The position numbers and the translations under genes were made by a program. A stretch of 64,000 nucleotides of DNA from Solirubrum sp044628455 (GTDB lineage: Bacteria; Bacteroidota; Bacteroidia; Cytophagales; Hymenobacteraceae): contig NZ_JBIYZW010000001.1 of NCBI RefSeq assembly GCF_044628455.1, positions 1,240,001-1,304,000 of the forward strand, written 5' to 3'. The notes beneath the pieces are model-generated. The model searched no databases. It saw only the letters and a list, made by a program, of their open reading frames with translations, and was not told where the DNA came from. Positions within the stretch are counted from its first letter, which is position 1, and each line of letters starts with the position of its first letter. Positions 1-7,717 of this stretch are shown piece after piece.

Positions 1-405
1 CAGGTTGCAGCGCACGATAACCTGCCGACCCAGGGCCGCGACCTGCTCCACCAGCCAGCGGAAATCAGGGTTCATTTCGGGCGCGCCACCGGTCAGGTCC
101 ACCACCCGCAGCTCGGGCGCCTGGCGCAGGGCCGCCAGGCACAGCTCCATGGTGGCGCGGGTCATGATTTCGGTGCGGTCGGGCCCGGCGTCGACGTGGC
201 AGTGGCGGCAGGTCTGGTTGCACATCTTGCCCACGTTGATTTGCAGCGTGTCGATGACGGTGGGGCGCAGCGGCAGCAGACCGGTTTCGCGCAGCTTCTG
301 GGCAAACGCCGGCCAGGCCGCCCCCGTGGCCGCCGCCCCGTTGAGCACGGTTAGCTGATACTCCGTATCGGCCAGCGGATGGTGCTGCGCGTGCAGGGAC
401 TTCAT
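1..405 (-). CDS. arsS: Arsenosugar-type radical SAM protein ArsS (N-terminal part)
   Basis: The reverse strand from the ATG at 403-405 reads into the window edge, so only about 135 N-terminal residues are seen. They begin MKSLHAQHHP and contain the radical SAM cluster site in the form VGKMCNQTCRHCHVDAGPDR, the CxxxCxxC [4Fe-4S] motif with the extra residues typical of ArsS-type enzymes. A glycine-rich LTGGAPEMNP segment, the SAM-binding GGE-like motif, follows. Known ArsS proteins are linked to arsenosugar biosynthesis and carry a Cys-rich C-terminal domain, which lies outside the window. The AhpD-like gene 31 bp upstream is the usual partner of this subfamily and supports the call. The substrate is inferred from the family. 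Confidence 0.85.
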   Translation of the reverse strand, partial: MKSLHAQHHPLADTEYQLTVLNGAAATGAAWPAFAQKLRETGLLPLRPTVIDTLQINVGKMCNQTCRHCHVDAGPDRTEIMTRATMELCLAALRQAPELRVVDLTGGAPEMNPDFRWLVEQVAALGRQVIVRCNL

Positions 406-436
406 ATTGGCAATGTGGTGCGCTGCATTCCCCAAA

Positions 437-772
437 TTACATCGACAGCTCCCTGGCCTTGTTCATCATCTGCACGCCGTGGACCAGGGCCGAGCCGCCC
501 TTGATGGCGGCGGCTACGTGCACGGCTTCCATCATCTGGGCCTCGTCGGCGCCCTTCTGCAGCGAGTCGGCGGTGTAGGCGTCGATGCAATAGGGGCACT
601 GCACGGCGTGGGCCACGGCCAGGGCAATGAGGGCTTTCTCGCGCTCGGAGAGGGCGCCTTCCTTGAACACTTCGGCGTAGTAGGCGAAGAACTTGCCGCC
701 CATTTCGGCCTGCCACTCGGTGATGTTGCCGAATTTGGCCAGGTCAGCGGGGTTGTAGTAGGTATTTTCCAT
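437..772 (-). CDS. AhpD-like (carboxymuconolactone decarboxylase fold) partner of ArsS
   Basis: A protein of about 111 residues starting at the ATG at 770-772 (MENTYYNPAD). A TTG five codons upstream is less likely. The core holds the AhpD-type redox motif CPYCIDAY after an AVAHAVQ helix, then HVAAAIKGGSALVHGVQMM, typical of the carboxymuconolactone decarboxylase/alkylhydroperoxidase fold. This small protein is the recurrent neighbour of ArsS radical SAM enzymes and is annotated as an arsenosugar biosynthesis-associated peroxidase-like protein. Here it lies 31 bp upstream of arsS on the same strand, so the two are probably cotranscribed. The CxxC pair suggests thiol redox chemistry, but the exact reaction is not known. 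Confidence 0.85.
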   Translation of the reverse strand: MENTYYNPADLAKFGNITEWQAEMGGKFFAYYAEVFKEGALSEREKALIALAVAHAVQCPYCIDAYTADSLQKGADEAQMMEAVHVAAAIKGGSALVHGVQMMNKARELSM

Positions 773-832
773 TGGAAAGGGCAACAACTGAAAGCGCGGC
801 GGGTTCAGGCCCCGCCGGGGGAAGAGAAAAAG

Positions 833-1375
833 TCAGGTGCGGCGCGTCACCCGAATCTGCACGTGGCGGCCGTCTTCGCGGGTGGTCGGCTCCACCGTAA
901 TCTGCTCGGCCTCGTCGAAGTAGGTAGCCAGGCCCCGCACGATGCCCACGGCCAGGGCGCTCATGCGCCGCCCCGAAACGTAGTCGATCAGCAGCTCATT
1001 GGGCCCCAGGCGACGCACGTCGAGTACCGGCGGGGCATTTTCCGCGTGCTCTTCGCGCACGCGCTTGTGCATCACCCGCTCGGTGTGCTCAATCATTTCC
1101 AGAGTGCGCCAGCCCGGCTCTACCAGCTTGGCGTACATGTGCATCAGGTCGGGCACCAGGTACTCGCCAAACTTTTCCTGCAGGGTTTCGGCCGGAATGC
1201 CGGTCATGCGGGCGGCGCTGCCCACCAGGGCGTAGATGTGCGCGTCGGGGTACACCTCCTTGTGGTCGAAGTCCTGCCCGCTGAGCCCCGACACGTCCAG
1301 CAGTTTCAGCCAGGTGCTGTGGTCGTAGGTGGTTTGCACGTAGCGCTTGAGCAAAAGAAAGATGGAACCGTGCAT
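833..1375 (-). CDS. H-NOX (heme NO-binding) domain protein
   Basis: A 180-residue stand-alone H-NOX sensor. It opens MHGSIFLLLKRYVQTTYD and shows the family's YPD...IYALVGSAARMTGIP segment. His103 in the helix ERVMHKRV is the expected proximal heme ligand. The diagnostic YxSxR motif that holds the heme propionates is present as Y132-S134-R136. Such proteins bind NO, and in some lineages O2, and pass the signal to a partner kinase or diguanylate cyclase. No such partner is adjacent: the next genes downstream, 60 bp away on the same strand, are the AhpD-like gene and arsS. Heme binding is inferred from the conserved residues. The partner is unknown. Confidence 0.88.
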   Translation of the reverse strand: MHGSIFLLLKRYVQTTYDHSTWLKLLDVSGLSGQDFDHKEVYPDAHIYALVGSAARMTGIPAETLQEKFGEYLVPDLMHMYAKLVEPGWRTLEMIEHTERVMHKRVREEHAENAPPVLDVRRLGPNELLIDYVSGRRMSALAVGIVRGLATYFDEAEQITVEPTTREDGRHVQIRVTRRT

Positions 1376-1403
1376 AGGAAAACAAAATAGCGAACGGTAA
1401 AGA

Positions 1404-1464
1404 TGCGCAATAAAGAGCAGCGGCCGGCTTCTCAGAGAAACCGGCCGCTGGTCTTTATTGCGCA
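1404..1464 (-). terminator. Terminator-like hairpin after the anti-sigma gene
   Basis: A 24-bp inverted repeat (1404-1427 pairing with 1441-1464, one mismatch) with a 13-nt loop, just past the stop of the anti-sigma gene at 1475 and before the H-NOX start. It contains an A-rich stretch on one arm and T-rich on the other, so it could work in both directions. Confidence 0.75.
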
Positions 1465-1474
1465 GCGTCAGCAG

Positions 1475-2359
1475 CTATATCTGCCCCATCACCGTGAGGG
1501 CCGCCAGCGTGGGGGCGGGCAGGCCACCGGCCGGCTCCAGCGTCACGGCAAAGGCCTGGGCACTGGCCACGTCCTTCATGCGTTGCAGACTGTCGCCGGC
1601 AGCCGTGGCCGTGGTCAGCAGCCCGGCATCCACGGGCTGGCCCTTGTCGAGGGCCCAGAGCTGGTACTGCTTGCCGGCGGGCGGGGCGGGCAGGTTGTGC
1701 ACGTCGAGGTACACGGCGTGGCTGCCGGGGTTGTAGAGCACCCGGGCCCGGGCGCCGGGCGCGGCGGCCACGCCTCGCAGCACCACCGGGCGGAACTCCT
1801 CGCTGCGCAGCACGGCCAGCTCCTGGGTGCGGTGACCCAGTTTTTTCTCCATCACCTGCATGGTGGCCGCCACCCGGGCCTGGTCGTTGCGCACGGCCAG
1901 CAGGTTGGTTTCGGCGTCGCGCCAGCGGTTGTAGAGCACCAGGTTGGCCCCGGCGCTGAACACCAGCAGCGCTACGGCGGCGGCGGCCAGCCAGCGGTAC
2001 CAGCGGCCCGAGCCGGCCGGCTGCTCGTCGGCCGCCGGAGCGGGCATGGGGCGCACCACGGCTTCGGGGGCAGACGGCGGCGTGGTTTGCTCAGACAGAG
2101 GAGCGGCTGAAGCCTGGGGCCCGGCGGCGCGGATGGCCTGCTGCCAGCCCGCCAGTACTCGTTCGCGCATGCCGGCGGGGGGCTGCTGGGCGTGGGCGGC
2201 GGCGTAGCCGTTCAGCGCTTGCTCGATGCGCTCCAGCTCGGCGCGCACCGCGGGGTGCTGCGCCGCCAGCTGCTCCACCTCGGCCTGCTCGGCCGGGGCA
2301 AGCTGCTGCAGCACGTACAGCTCCAATTGGCCTGATTCGATGTAGTCCTGGATGTTCAC
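1475..2359 (-). CDS. RskA-like anti-sigma factor
   Basis: A 294-residue membrane protein with a GTG start (2357-2359), two bases after the stop of the sigma factor gene, so the pair is translationally coupled. The first 70 residues form an anti-sigma N-terminal helical domain (DYIESGQLELYVLQQLAPAE, then ELERIEQAL). An Ala/Pro linker follows, then one transmembrane helix (WYRWLAAAAVALLVFSAGAN). The periplasmic C-terminal domain resembles anti-sigma-K factor RskA (YQLWALDKGQPVDAGLL...FAVTLEPAGG). By family knowledge it holds the partner sigma factor at the membrane until a signal releases it. The signal cannot be read from the sequence. There is no HxxxCxxC zinc motif, so it is not a ZAS-type anti-sigma factor. 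Confidence 0.85.
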   Translation of the reverse strand: MNIQDYIESGQLELYVLQQLAPAEQAEVEQLAAQHPAVRAELERIEQALNGYAAAHAQQPPAGMRERVLAGWQQAIRAAGPQASAAPLSEQTTPPSAPEAVVRPMPAPAADEQPAGSGRWYRWLAAAAVALLVFSAGANLVLYNRWRDAETNLLAVRNDQARVAATMQVMEKKLGHRTQELAVLRSEEFRPVVLRGVAAAPGARARVLYNPGSHAVYLDVHNLPAPPAGKQYQLWALDKGQPVDAGLLTTATAAGDSLQRMKDVASAQAFAVTLEPAGGLPAPTLAALTVMGQI

Positions 2360-2361
2360 GG

Positions 2362-2910
2362 TTACCGAATCAGTTTAGAGAGGACTTTGATGGCGGCGCG
2401 GGCGCGGGTTTTCACGGTTCCCAAGGGCAGGTTCAATTCCTCGGCGGCCTCACTCTGGGTGTAGCCGCCGAAATACAGCAGGTCAATGATTTGCCGTTGA
2501 TCGGGGTTCAACTGACGCGTGATTTCCTGCAGCCCCAGGTGCTCGGGCCGGAAAGTAGCCTCGGCCGGGGTATACTCGGCGGGGCTGTCGTCCAGCGGCT
2601 GGGTACGATTACCTACGCGGTACTGGCGCGAGCGGATTTTGTCGATGGCCAGATTCCGGCACACGTTCATCACCCAGGTAAAAAGGCGGCCTTTGGAGGG
2701 GTCGTAGCTGGCAAACGAGTGCCAGATTTTGACCAGTGCCTCCTGCAGCACGTCTTCGGCTTCCTCTTCGCGGCGCACGATGCGCAGGATGACGCCGTAC
2801 AGGGCGGGGGAATATTTGTCGTAGAACTCCGCCAGGGCGGACTCGTCGCGGGCCCGCAATCGGGTCACGAGCAGTTCTTCGGAAACGGGGGGCTGCGGCT
2901 CGTTCAGCAA
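2362..2910 (-). CDS. ECF-type RNA polymerase sigma factor (SigK-like)
   Basis: Sigma-70 region 2 (DESALAEFYDKYSPALYGVI...YDPSKGRLFTWVMNVCRNLAIDKIRSR) and region 4 (LNPDQRQIIDLLYFGGYTQSEAAEELNLPLGTVKTRARAAIKVL) are complete. The reading frame has no ATG or GTG upstream of the conserved region. The TTG at 2908-2910 gives a normal 182-residue protein, and another TTG at 3022-3024 would add 38 unlikely residues. A TAnnTTTG element at 2980-2987 supports the shorter form, because transcription would start near 2973. Downstream the RskA-like anti-sigma gene follows after two bases. The regulon is unknown. The start codon is the uncertain part of this call. Confidence 0.88.
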   Translation of the reverse strand: MLNEPQPPVSEELLVTRLRARDESALAEFYDKYSPALYGVILRIVRREEEAEDVLQEALVKIWHSFASYDPSKGRLFTWVMNVCRNLAIDKIRSRQYRVGNRTQPLDDSPAEYTPAEATFRPEHLGLQEITRQLNPDQRQIIDLLYFGGYTQSEAAEELNLPLGTVKTRARAAIKVLSKLIR

Positions 2911-2979
2911 GCTGGATACGGTGTAGTGGTGCGTTGGTGGTTGGTAACAGCCCCGGGCGTTGGTGGTTGGGTATTCGGC

Positions 2980-2987
2980 CAAAAATA
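2980..2987 (-). promoter_or_regulatory. Bacteroidota -7 element (TATTTTTG) for the sigma/anti-sigma operon
   Basis: On the minus strand this reads TATTTTTG, a full match to TAnnTTTG, 70 bp upstream of the proposed sigma factor start. No clear -33 TTG was found at the expected spacing. Confidence 0.5.
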
Positions 2988-3116
2988 CACCTTGCCGCGG
3001 TAAAATAGCAGCGCGGCCCGGCAAAGCAGCCGCCCCAGCCAGGCCGCCCGGCTCAAACCGCCCCGGCGGCCGCCCGTACGTACCTTGCCCATCCCACCCG
3101 TATCAGCCCCGCTCCC

Positions 3117-4517
3117 ATGCCCATTGCCTCTTTCAACCCCTACACCGGCCGCGAGCTGCGGCGCTTCCGCCCCCACTCCCCCGCCCAGGTCGAGCGCATT
3201 GTGGCCCAGGCCGACCGCGCCGCCCGCCAGTGGCGCCGCTCGTCGTTTGCCGAGCGCGCCCGGGTGCTCACGCGGGCGGCCGCGCTGCTGCGCGAGCGGC
3301 AGGACGCGCTGGCCCGCCTCATGGCCCTGGAAATGGGCAAGCCCCTGCGCGACGGCCGCGCCGAGGTGCTCAAGTGCGCCCTCACCTGCGACTACTACGC
3401 CGCCCACGCCGAGCAGATGCTGGCCGACCAGCTCATCGAAACCAAGGCCCGGCGCAGCTTCATTGCCCACGAGCCGCTGGGCGTGGTGCTGGCCATCATG
3501 CCCTGGAACTTTCCCTTCTGGCAGGCCATCCGCTTTGCCGCCCCCGCCCTGATGGCCGGCAACGTGGGCTTGCTCAAGCACGCCTCCAACGTACCGCAGT
3601 GCGCCCTGGCCCTGGAAAAAATCTTTCACGACGCCGGCCTGCCCCGCGCCGCCTTCCGCACCCTGCTGCTCGAGTCCCGGGACGTGGAGGGCCTCATTGC
3701 CGACGACCGCGTGCAGGCCGTCACGCTCACCGGCAGCGAGGGGGCCGGCAGCCAGGTGGGCGCCGCGGCCGGCCGCCACATCAAGAAAACCGTGCTCGAG
3801 CTGGGCGGCTCCGACGCCTTCGTGGTGCTGGCCGACGCCGACCTGGCGCTGGCCGCCCAGACCGCCGCCCAGGCCCGCATGATCAACGCCGGGCAGAGCT
3901 GCATTGCCGCCAAGCGCTTCATCGTGGAGCGGCCGGTGGCCCGCGAGTTTATCCGCCTGCTGAAAGCGCACCTGCTGGAAATGCGCGGCGGCGACCCGCT
4001 CGACGAAACCACCCAGTACGGCCCCCTGGCCCGCCCCGACCTAGCCGACGAGCTGACCAAGCAGGTGGCAGACTCGGTGCAGCTGGGCGCAAAAGTTGAG
4101 CTGTACGGCGGACAGTCGGCGCCCGGCACGGCCCGCTTTGCGCCCGTAATTCTGAGCAACCTGCGCCCCGGCATGCCGGCCTACGACCAGGAGCTGTTCG
4201 GCCCCGTAGCCTCGGTGCTGGTGGCCCGCGACGAGGCCCACGCCATCCGCCTGGCCAACGACTCGCGCTTCGGCCTGGGCGGCGCGGTGTGGACCCGCGA
4301 CGAACAGCGCGGCGAGCGGGTAGCCCGGCAGATCGAGTCGGGGGCCGTGTTCGTGAATGCCCTGGTGGCCTCCACCCCCGAAATGCCCTTCGGCGGCATC
4401 AAGAAGTCGGGCTACGGCCGCGAGCTGTCCCACCTGGGCATCCGCGAGTTCGTCAACCAGAAAAGCATCTGGATCGGCGGCGAAAAAGACGGCGGCGCCC
4501 GGCAGAAAACGGAGTAG
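3117..4517 (+). CDS. NAD(P)-dependent aldehyde dehydrogenase, succinate-semialdehyde type
   Basis: A 466-residue aldehyde dehydrogenase, full length for the family, starting at ATG 3117. It has the cofactor-site PWNFPFW (Asn131), the general base Glu228 in LELGG, and the catalytic Cys262 in NAGQSCIA. The C-terminal half carries FGPVA, FGLGGAVWT and the PFGGIKKSGYGRE signature. This last motif and the short N-terminus (MPIASFNPYTGRE) place it nearest to succinate-semialdehyde dehydrogenases (GabD/Sad-like), which oxidise aldehydes to acids with NAD(P)+. The substrate is inferred from overall resemblance only. It is divergent to the sigma/anti-sigma pair and has no metabolic neighbour that would fix its pathway. 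A REP-like doublet follows its stop codon. Confidence 0.9.
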   Translation: MPIASFNPYTGRELRRFRPHSPAQVERIVAQADRAARQWRRSSFAERARVLTRAAALLRERQDALARLMALEMGKPLRDGRAEVLKCALTCDYYAAHAEQMLADQLIETKARRSFIAHEPLGVVLAIMPWNFPFWQAIRFAAPALMAGNVGLLKHASNVPQCALALEKIFHDAGLPRAAFRTLLLESRDVEGLIADDRVQAVTLTGSEGAGSQVGAAAGRHIKKTVLELGGSDAFVVLADADLALAAQTAAQARMINAGQSCIAAKRFIVERPVAREFIRLLKAHLLEMRGGDPLDETTQYGPLARPDLADELTKQVADSVQLGAKVELYGGQSAPGTARFAPVILSNLRPGMPAYDQELFGPVASVLVARDEAHAIRLANDSRFGLGGAVWTRDEQRGERVARQIESGAVFVNALVASTPEMPFGGIKKSGYGRELSHLGIREFVNQKSIWIGGEKDGGARQKTE

Positions 4518-4538
4518 CGCCGCCCGTTTACGGCATTG

Positions 4539-4611
4539 TAGCGCCAACTTTCAGTTCGCGTATTTCCGAAAGAGGTCGTTCTGGTCCACGCGAACTTTCA
4601 GTTCGCGCTAC
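4539..4611. repeat. REP-like palindrome doublet
   Basis: Two copies of the palindrome core AACTTTCAGTTCGCG (about 4541-4560 and 4589-4607) in a head-to-head layout: the left copy starts GTAGCGC and the right one ends GCGCTAC. Each core can fold as a 7-bp stem with a TTTCA loop. A third related copy lies at 27031-27055. It sits in the 115 bp between the aldehyde dehydrogenase stop and the end of the converging ElyC-like gene. Confidence 0.75.
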
Positions 4612-4632
4612 ATGGCGTTGGTTACCGGCGCT

Positions 4633-5409
4633 TTAGCAGTAGCCCAGCAGGCGGTAGACCAGGTAGCCGGCGACTTCGTGGGCAAGCACTTCCCAGCGTA
4701 CCAGGGACTCGGCGCTGGGCAGCAGCCAGAACTCGGGCGTGGGCTGGGGCGGCAGGGTGTAGTAGGCGGCCGGGAAGGCCACGGCATCGAGGCCGGCGCG
4801 GCGGAAGCAGCCCGCGGCCCGGCGCATATGAAAGGCCGAGGTTACCAGCACCAGGCGCCGCACCCCGGGGTGGCGCTGCAGCAGCTCGCGGGTAAACAGG
4901 GCGTTTTCGCGGGTGTTGCGGCTGCGCTCCTCCAGCCAGATGTCGCGGGCGGGCACCCCAGCCAGTCGCAGCAGCACGGCCAGCTCCCGGGCTTCGGTGC
5001 GGGCCCCGGCCTCGGGCAGCAAAGCCCCCGAGCCACCCGCCACGATGATGCGCCGCACCTTGCCGGCCCGATACAGCCAGAGCGTGTGCAGCAGGCGGTC
5101 GGCGCCGCGGTCGAGGTACACCCGGTCGTGGGGGCGCTGCCGGGGCTCGGTGATGCCGGTCAGCAGCACGGCCGCATCGTAGGGCGCGGCTCCCAGCTCC
5201 GACAGGCGCACCGGCTTCAGCTCCCAGGCCCGCAGGGCCCAGTTGCTCAGCGCCGGGTTGGTGAGCACCGCCGTCAGCGCCAGGGCCACCAGCAGCCAGC
5301 GGCGGCGCCCGCGCGCACTGCGGCTCAGCACGGCGGCCAGCAGCGCGGCCAGCAGCCACACCACCGGAAGCAGGGCTACGTCCAGAATCTTGGAAAGCAC
5401 GAAAAACAC
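4633..5409 (-). CDS. ElyC/SanA/YdcF family (DUF218) membrane protein
   Basis: A 258-residue protein with a GTG start (5407-5409). Two N-terminal hydrophobic segments (LPVVWLLAALLAAVL and WLLVALALTAVLT) precede a DUF218 domain that starts YDAAVLLTGI. It contains IIVAGGSG, TEARELAVLL, WLEERSRNTRENA and VLVTSAFHMRRA, the conserved motifs of the family. The E. coli relatives ElyC and SanA act in envelope and peptidoglycan/lipid-carrier homeostasis, and YdcF is uncharacterised enzymatically. An envelope role is inferred. The gene lies 61 bp downstream of the thioredoxin-fold gene on the same strand and could be cotranscribed with it. Confidence 0.85.
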   Translation of the reverse strand: MFFVLSKILDVALLPVVWLLAALLAAVLSRSARGRRRWLLVALALTAVLTNPALSNWALRAWELKPVRLSELGAAPYDAAVLLTGITEPRQRPHDRVYLDRGADRLLHTLWLYRAGKVRRIIVAGGSGALLPEAGARTEARELAVLLRLAGVPARDIWLEERSRNTRENALFTRELLQRHPGVRRLVLVTSAFHMRRAAGCFRRAGLDAVAFPAAYYTLPPQPTPEFWLLPSAESLVRWEVLAHEVAGYLVYRLLGYC

Positions 5410-5470
5410 GGCGCGAAGCTACGCCCGCGGCGCGGGCCTACCTAACCAAACGCTCCGGCTGCCCCCAGCT

Positions 5471-5809
5471 TCAGTGCGTGGCCGCGTAGCGCCGCAGCCG
5501 GTCCAGCTGCTCGCGCACCTGGGCCTGGTTGGTGAGCGTGTCGCACTCCAGCAGGCGGCCTTGGTAGTAGGAAACGAAAAACGGCGCGGCCCGCTCGTTC
5601 ATCAGCTGGCGGGCTACCGGGTTTTCGTCGCTGTCGAGGCGCAGAAAGGTAATGTCGGCGTAGGCGGGGTCGGCGGCGAACTGCGTCAGGTGGGGCGCCA
5701 GCAGCTCGCAGGCGGCGCAGTCGCGGGTCGAGGTGAACTTGGCCAGCACCTTCGGGTGCTCGTGGGTGAGGCGGCGCAGCCCCCCATCGTTGGTGTCAAG
5801 TACGTCCAT
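5471..5809 (-). CDS. Thioredoxin-fold protein with CAAC motif
   Basis: A 112-residue cytoplasmic protein starting at ATG 5807-5809 (MDVLDTND). An upstream TTG was rejected. VLAKFTSTRDCAACELLAPHLTQFA is a thioredoxin-type beta-alpha unit with a CxxC (CAAC), followed by ITFLRLDSDENPVA and the cis-Pro region AAPFFVSYYQG. It lacks the WCGPC active site of classical thioredoxins, so the redox partner and potential are unknown. A YbbN- or TlpA-like general thiol role is possible. A strong terminator separates it from the DUF885 gene upstream. Confidence 0.75.
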   Translation of the reverse strand: MDVLDTNDGGLRRLTHEHPKVLAKFTSTRDCAACELLAPHLTQFAADPAYADITFLRLDSDENPVARQLMNERAAPFFVSYYQGRLLECDTLTNQAQVREQLDRLRRYAATH

Positions 5810-5877
5810 AAAGGGCAGGTAGCCGGCGCAGCACCCGGGCAACCCCGCTTATACCGGCCTAGTCAATGGCCTGCTAA

Positions 5878-5920
5878 CGCAAAACGCCCCGCCGGCGGTT
5901 GCGCGGCGGGGCGTTTTGCG
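5878..5920 (-). terminator. Intrinsic terminator after the DUF885 gene
   Basis: A perfect 17-bp inverted repeat (5878-5894 and 5904-5920) with a 9-nt loop, GC-rich inner stem and A4/T4 in the outer stem. It lies 21 bp past the stop of the DUF885 gene. Confidence 0.85.
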
Positions 5921-5941
5921 TGGTCGGTTAGCGGGCCGAAG

Positions 5942-7717
5942 CTACTTGAGCATCATCTGGCGGATGTACTTCACCGGGGCCGAGCCGTAGCTTAGAAACT
6001 GCTCGTGGAAGGTTTTCAGGTTGAAGGCCGCGCCCTGCTGGCGCTTGAGCTCCTCGCGCAGGTCGTAGATTTCGGTGTAGCCGGTGAAGTAGCTGCTCAG
6101 CTGCACTTGCGAGAGCGTGGCCCGGCGCCACTTGTTGCGCGCCTCGGCTTCTTCCTGGAATCCCTCGCCCATCAGCAAGGCCACCACGTCCTTCTCGCCG
6201 GCGTTTTGGGTCTGCACCAGGTGGTCGACGATGGTGTTGAGCGTCACGCGCATGTTCCACTTGTCCCACATCAGCCAGATTTCGTCGGAGCCGCCGCCGT
6301 AGCCGTTTTCCAGCATCATCCGCTCGGCGTACACGGCCCAGCCCTCAATCATGGCCCCGTTGCCCAGCACCGCCTTGATCAGGCTCGGCGACTGGTTGGC
6401 GTACACCAGCTGGGTATAGTGGCCCGGAATGGCTTCGTGGATGTTGAGAATCTGCAGGGTGTAGTGATTGTACTCGCGCAGGTAGCTTTCGGCCTGGGCC
6501 GTGGGCGTGCCCGTGAGCGGGTCCACGTTGTAGTAGGTGTTGGCCGACTTGTCGTAGGGCCCGGGGGCCGAGATGGAGGCGCCGGCCCCGCTGCCGCGCA
6601 TGTAGGGCGGGGTTTCGCGCACCACCAGCGGCTTGGTGGGGTCCTGGGTCAGCAGTTGCTTCTCATCCACGAACTTCACCAGCTCGGGAATCTGCTGGCG
6701 CACCGCAGCCACGAAGCCCGCGGGCGTGGCGTGCTGGGTGGTGAGCTTGCCAATCACCTGCCGGATGCGGGTGAGCGTGTCGGCCGGCAGGGGCTGCTGC
6801 CCAAAATACTTGGGCCACAGGCGGGTGGCGCGCCGGGCCATGTCGCGCAGCAGCTCGCGCTTGTGGGCCTGGGCCTTGCCGTAGACCTCATCGGCCGAGT
6901 AGGCCGACTGGATGTCGTAGGCGAACTTCTGGTTGAACAGCTCCCGGCCGATGCGGAACGAGCGCGTGGCCGTGGGCCGGGCCTGCTTGTCGAGGAAGCC
7001 GATGTAGTTCTCGATGGCCAGGCGCGTGGTGGCAATGCGCCCGCGCAGCTCCTCCTTCTCGCGGGCCGACAGTCCCGAGCGGCTCACGCTGTCGAGCAGG
7101 GCCGGGCCGAATACCTCCAGCCCGCCGCGGTTCTGCAGAATGGCCAGCTCCAGGTGTTCCCGGGTAGGGTTCTTCACGTTTTCGGTGGCCGCCTCGTAGT
7201 ACTCCGGCGCCCGGCTGATCTTCATGGAGATGCTGCGCAGGCGGCGGTCCAGGGGCTGGTAGCGGCCGTTCAGGATTTCGGCCACCGGCTCGCCCACGTT
7301 GTACTGGGCCGGGTTCCACTCCCAGCTGCGCAGCGTGTCGAGGTACCAGCGCTCGGCGCGCAGCTGGTTCAGCATCAGCCGGTAGTCGGTCTGGTTGTTG
7401 ACCGACAGCCCTCCTACCGGGTGGGCAGCCAGCTCGCGCTGCCGCCGCTGGTTGGCCTTGGCCTCCATGCGCCGCCGCCCGGGCGTGGGCAGCACCAGCA
7501 GGGAGTCGTAGCGGTGGTAGCCCTGGCTGCTGGCCCAGCCGGGGTTGTAGTACCAGAGCGAGTCGATGAACTGGGCCTTGTACTGCTCGAAGGCCTGGTC
7601 GGCCGGGCTGCCGCTGGCCGCGGTGGAAGTGGTGTCGGTACTGGACTGGCAGCCGGTGGCCGCCAGGGCCGCCGTCAGGCCGAGGCCGGCGAGAAATCGG
7701 GCGTAGCGTGGGGTCAT
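5942..7717 (-). CDS. DUF885 family lipoprotein, predicted zinc peptidase-like
   Basis: A 591-residue protein starting at ATG 7715-7717 (MTPRYARFLAGLGL), chosen because it begins a lipoprotein signal peptide with the lipobox LAATG and Cys at residue 23. The remainder is a DUF885 domain, with the family's HEAIPGH motif (HExxxGH, a putative metal site) in LNIHEAIPGHYTQL. It also has WAVYAERMMLENG and a C-terminal ...SYGSAPVKYIRQMML. DUF885 proteins resemble M1/M32-type gluzincins by fold, and several are annotated as carboxypeptidase-like, but the substrate is unknown. Location is probably the periplasmic or outer face of a membrane. The gene stands alone between terminators. Confidence 0.85.
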   Translation of the reverse strand: MTPRYARFLAGLGLTAALAATGCQSSTDTTSTAASGSPADQAFEQYKAQFIDSLWYYNPGWASSQGYHRYDSLLVLPTPGRRRMEAKANQRRQRELAAHPVGGLSVNNQTDYRLMLNQLRAERWYLDTLRSWEWNPAQYNVGEPVAEILNGRYQPLDRRLRSISMKISRAPEYYEAATENVKNPTREHLELAILQNRGGLEVFGPALLDSVSRSGLSAREKEELRGRIATTRLAIENYIGFLDKQARPTATRSFRIGRELFNQKFAYDIQSAYSADEVYGKAQAHKRELLRDMARRATRLWPKYFGQQPLPADTLTRIRQVIGKLTTQHATPAGFVAAVRQQIPELVKFVDEKQLLTQDPTKPLVVRETPPYMRGSGAGASISAPGPYDKSANTYYNVDPLTGTPTAQAESYLREYNHYTLQILNIHEAIPGHYTQLVYANQSPSLIKAVLGNGAMIEGWAVYAERMMLENGYGGGSDEIWLMWDKWNMRVTLNTIVDHLVQTQNAGEKDVVALLMGEGFQEEAEARNKWRRATLSQVQLSSYFTGYTEIYDLREELKRQQGAAFNLKTFHEQFLSYGSAPVKYIRQMMLK

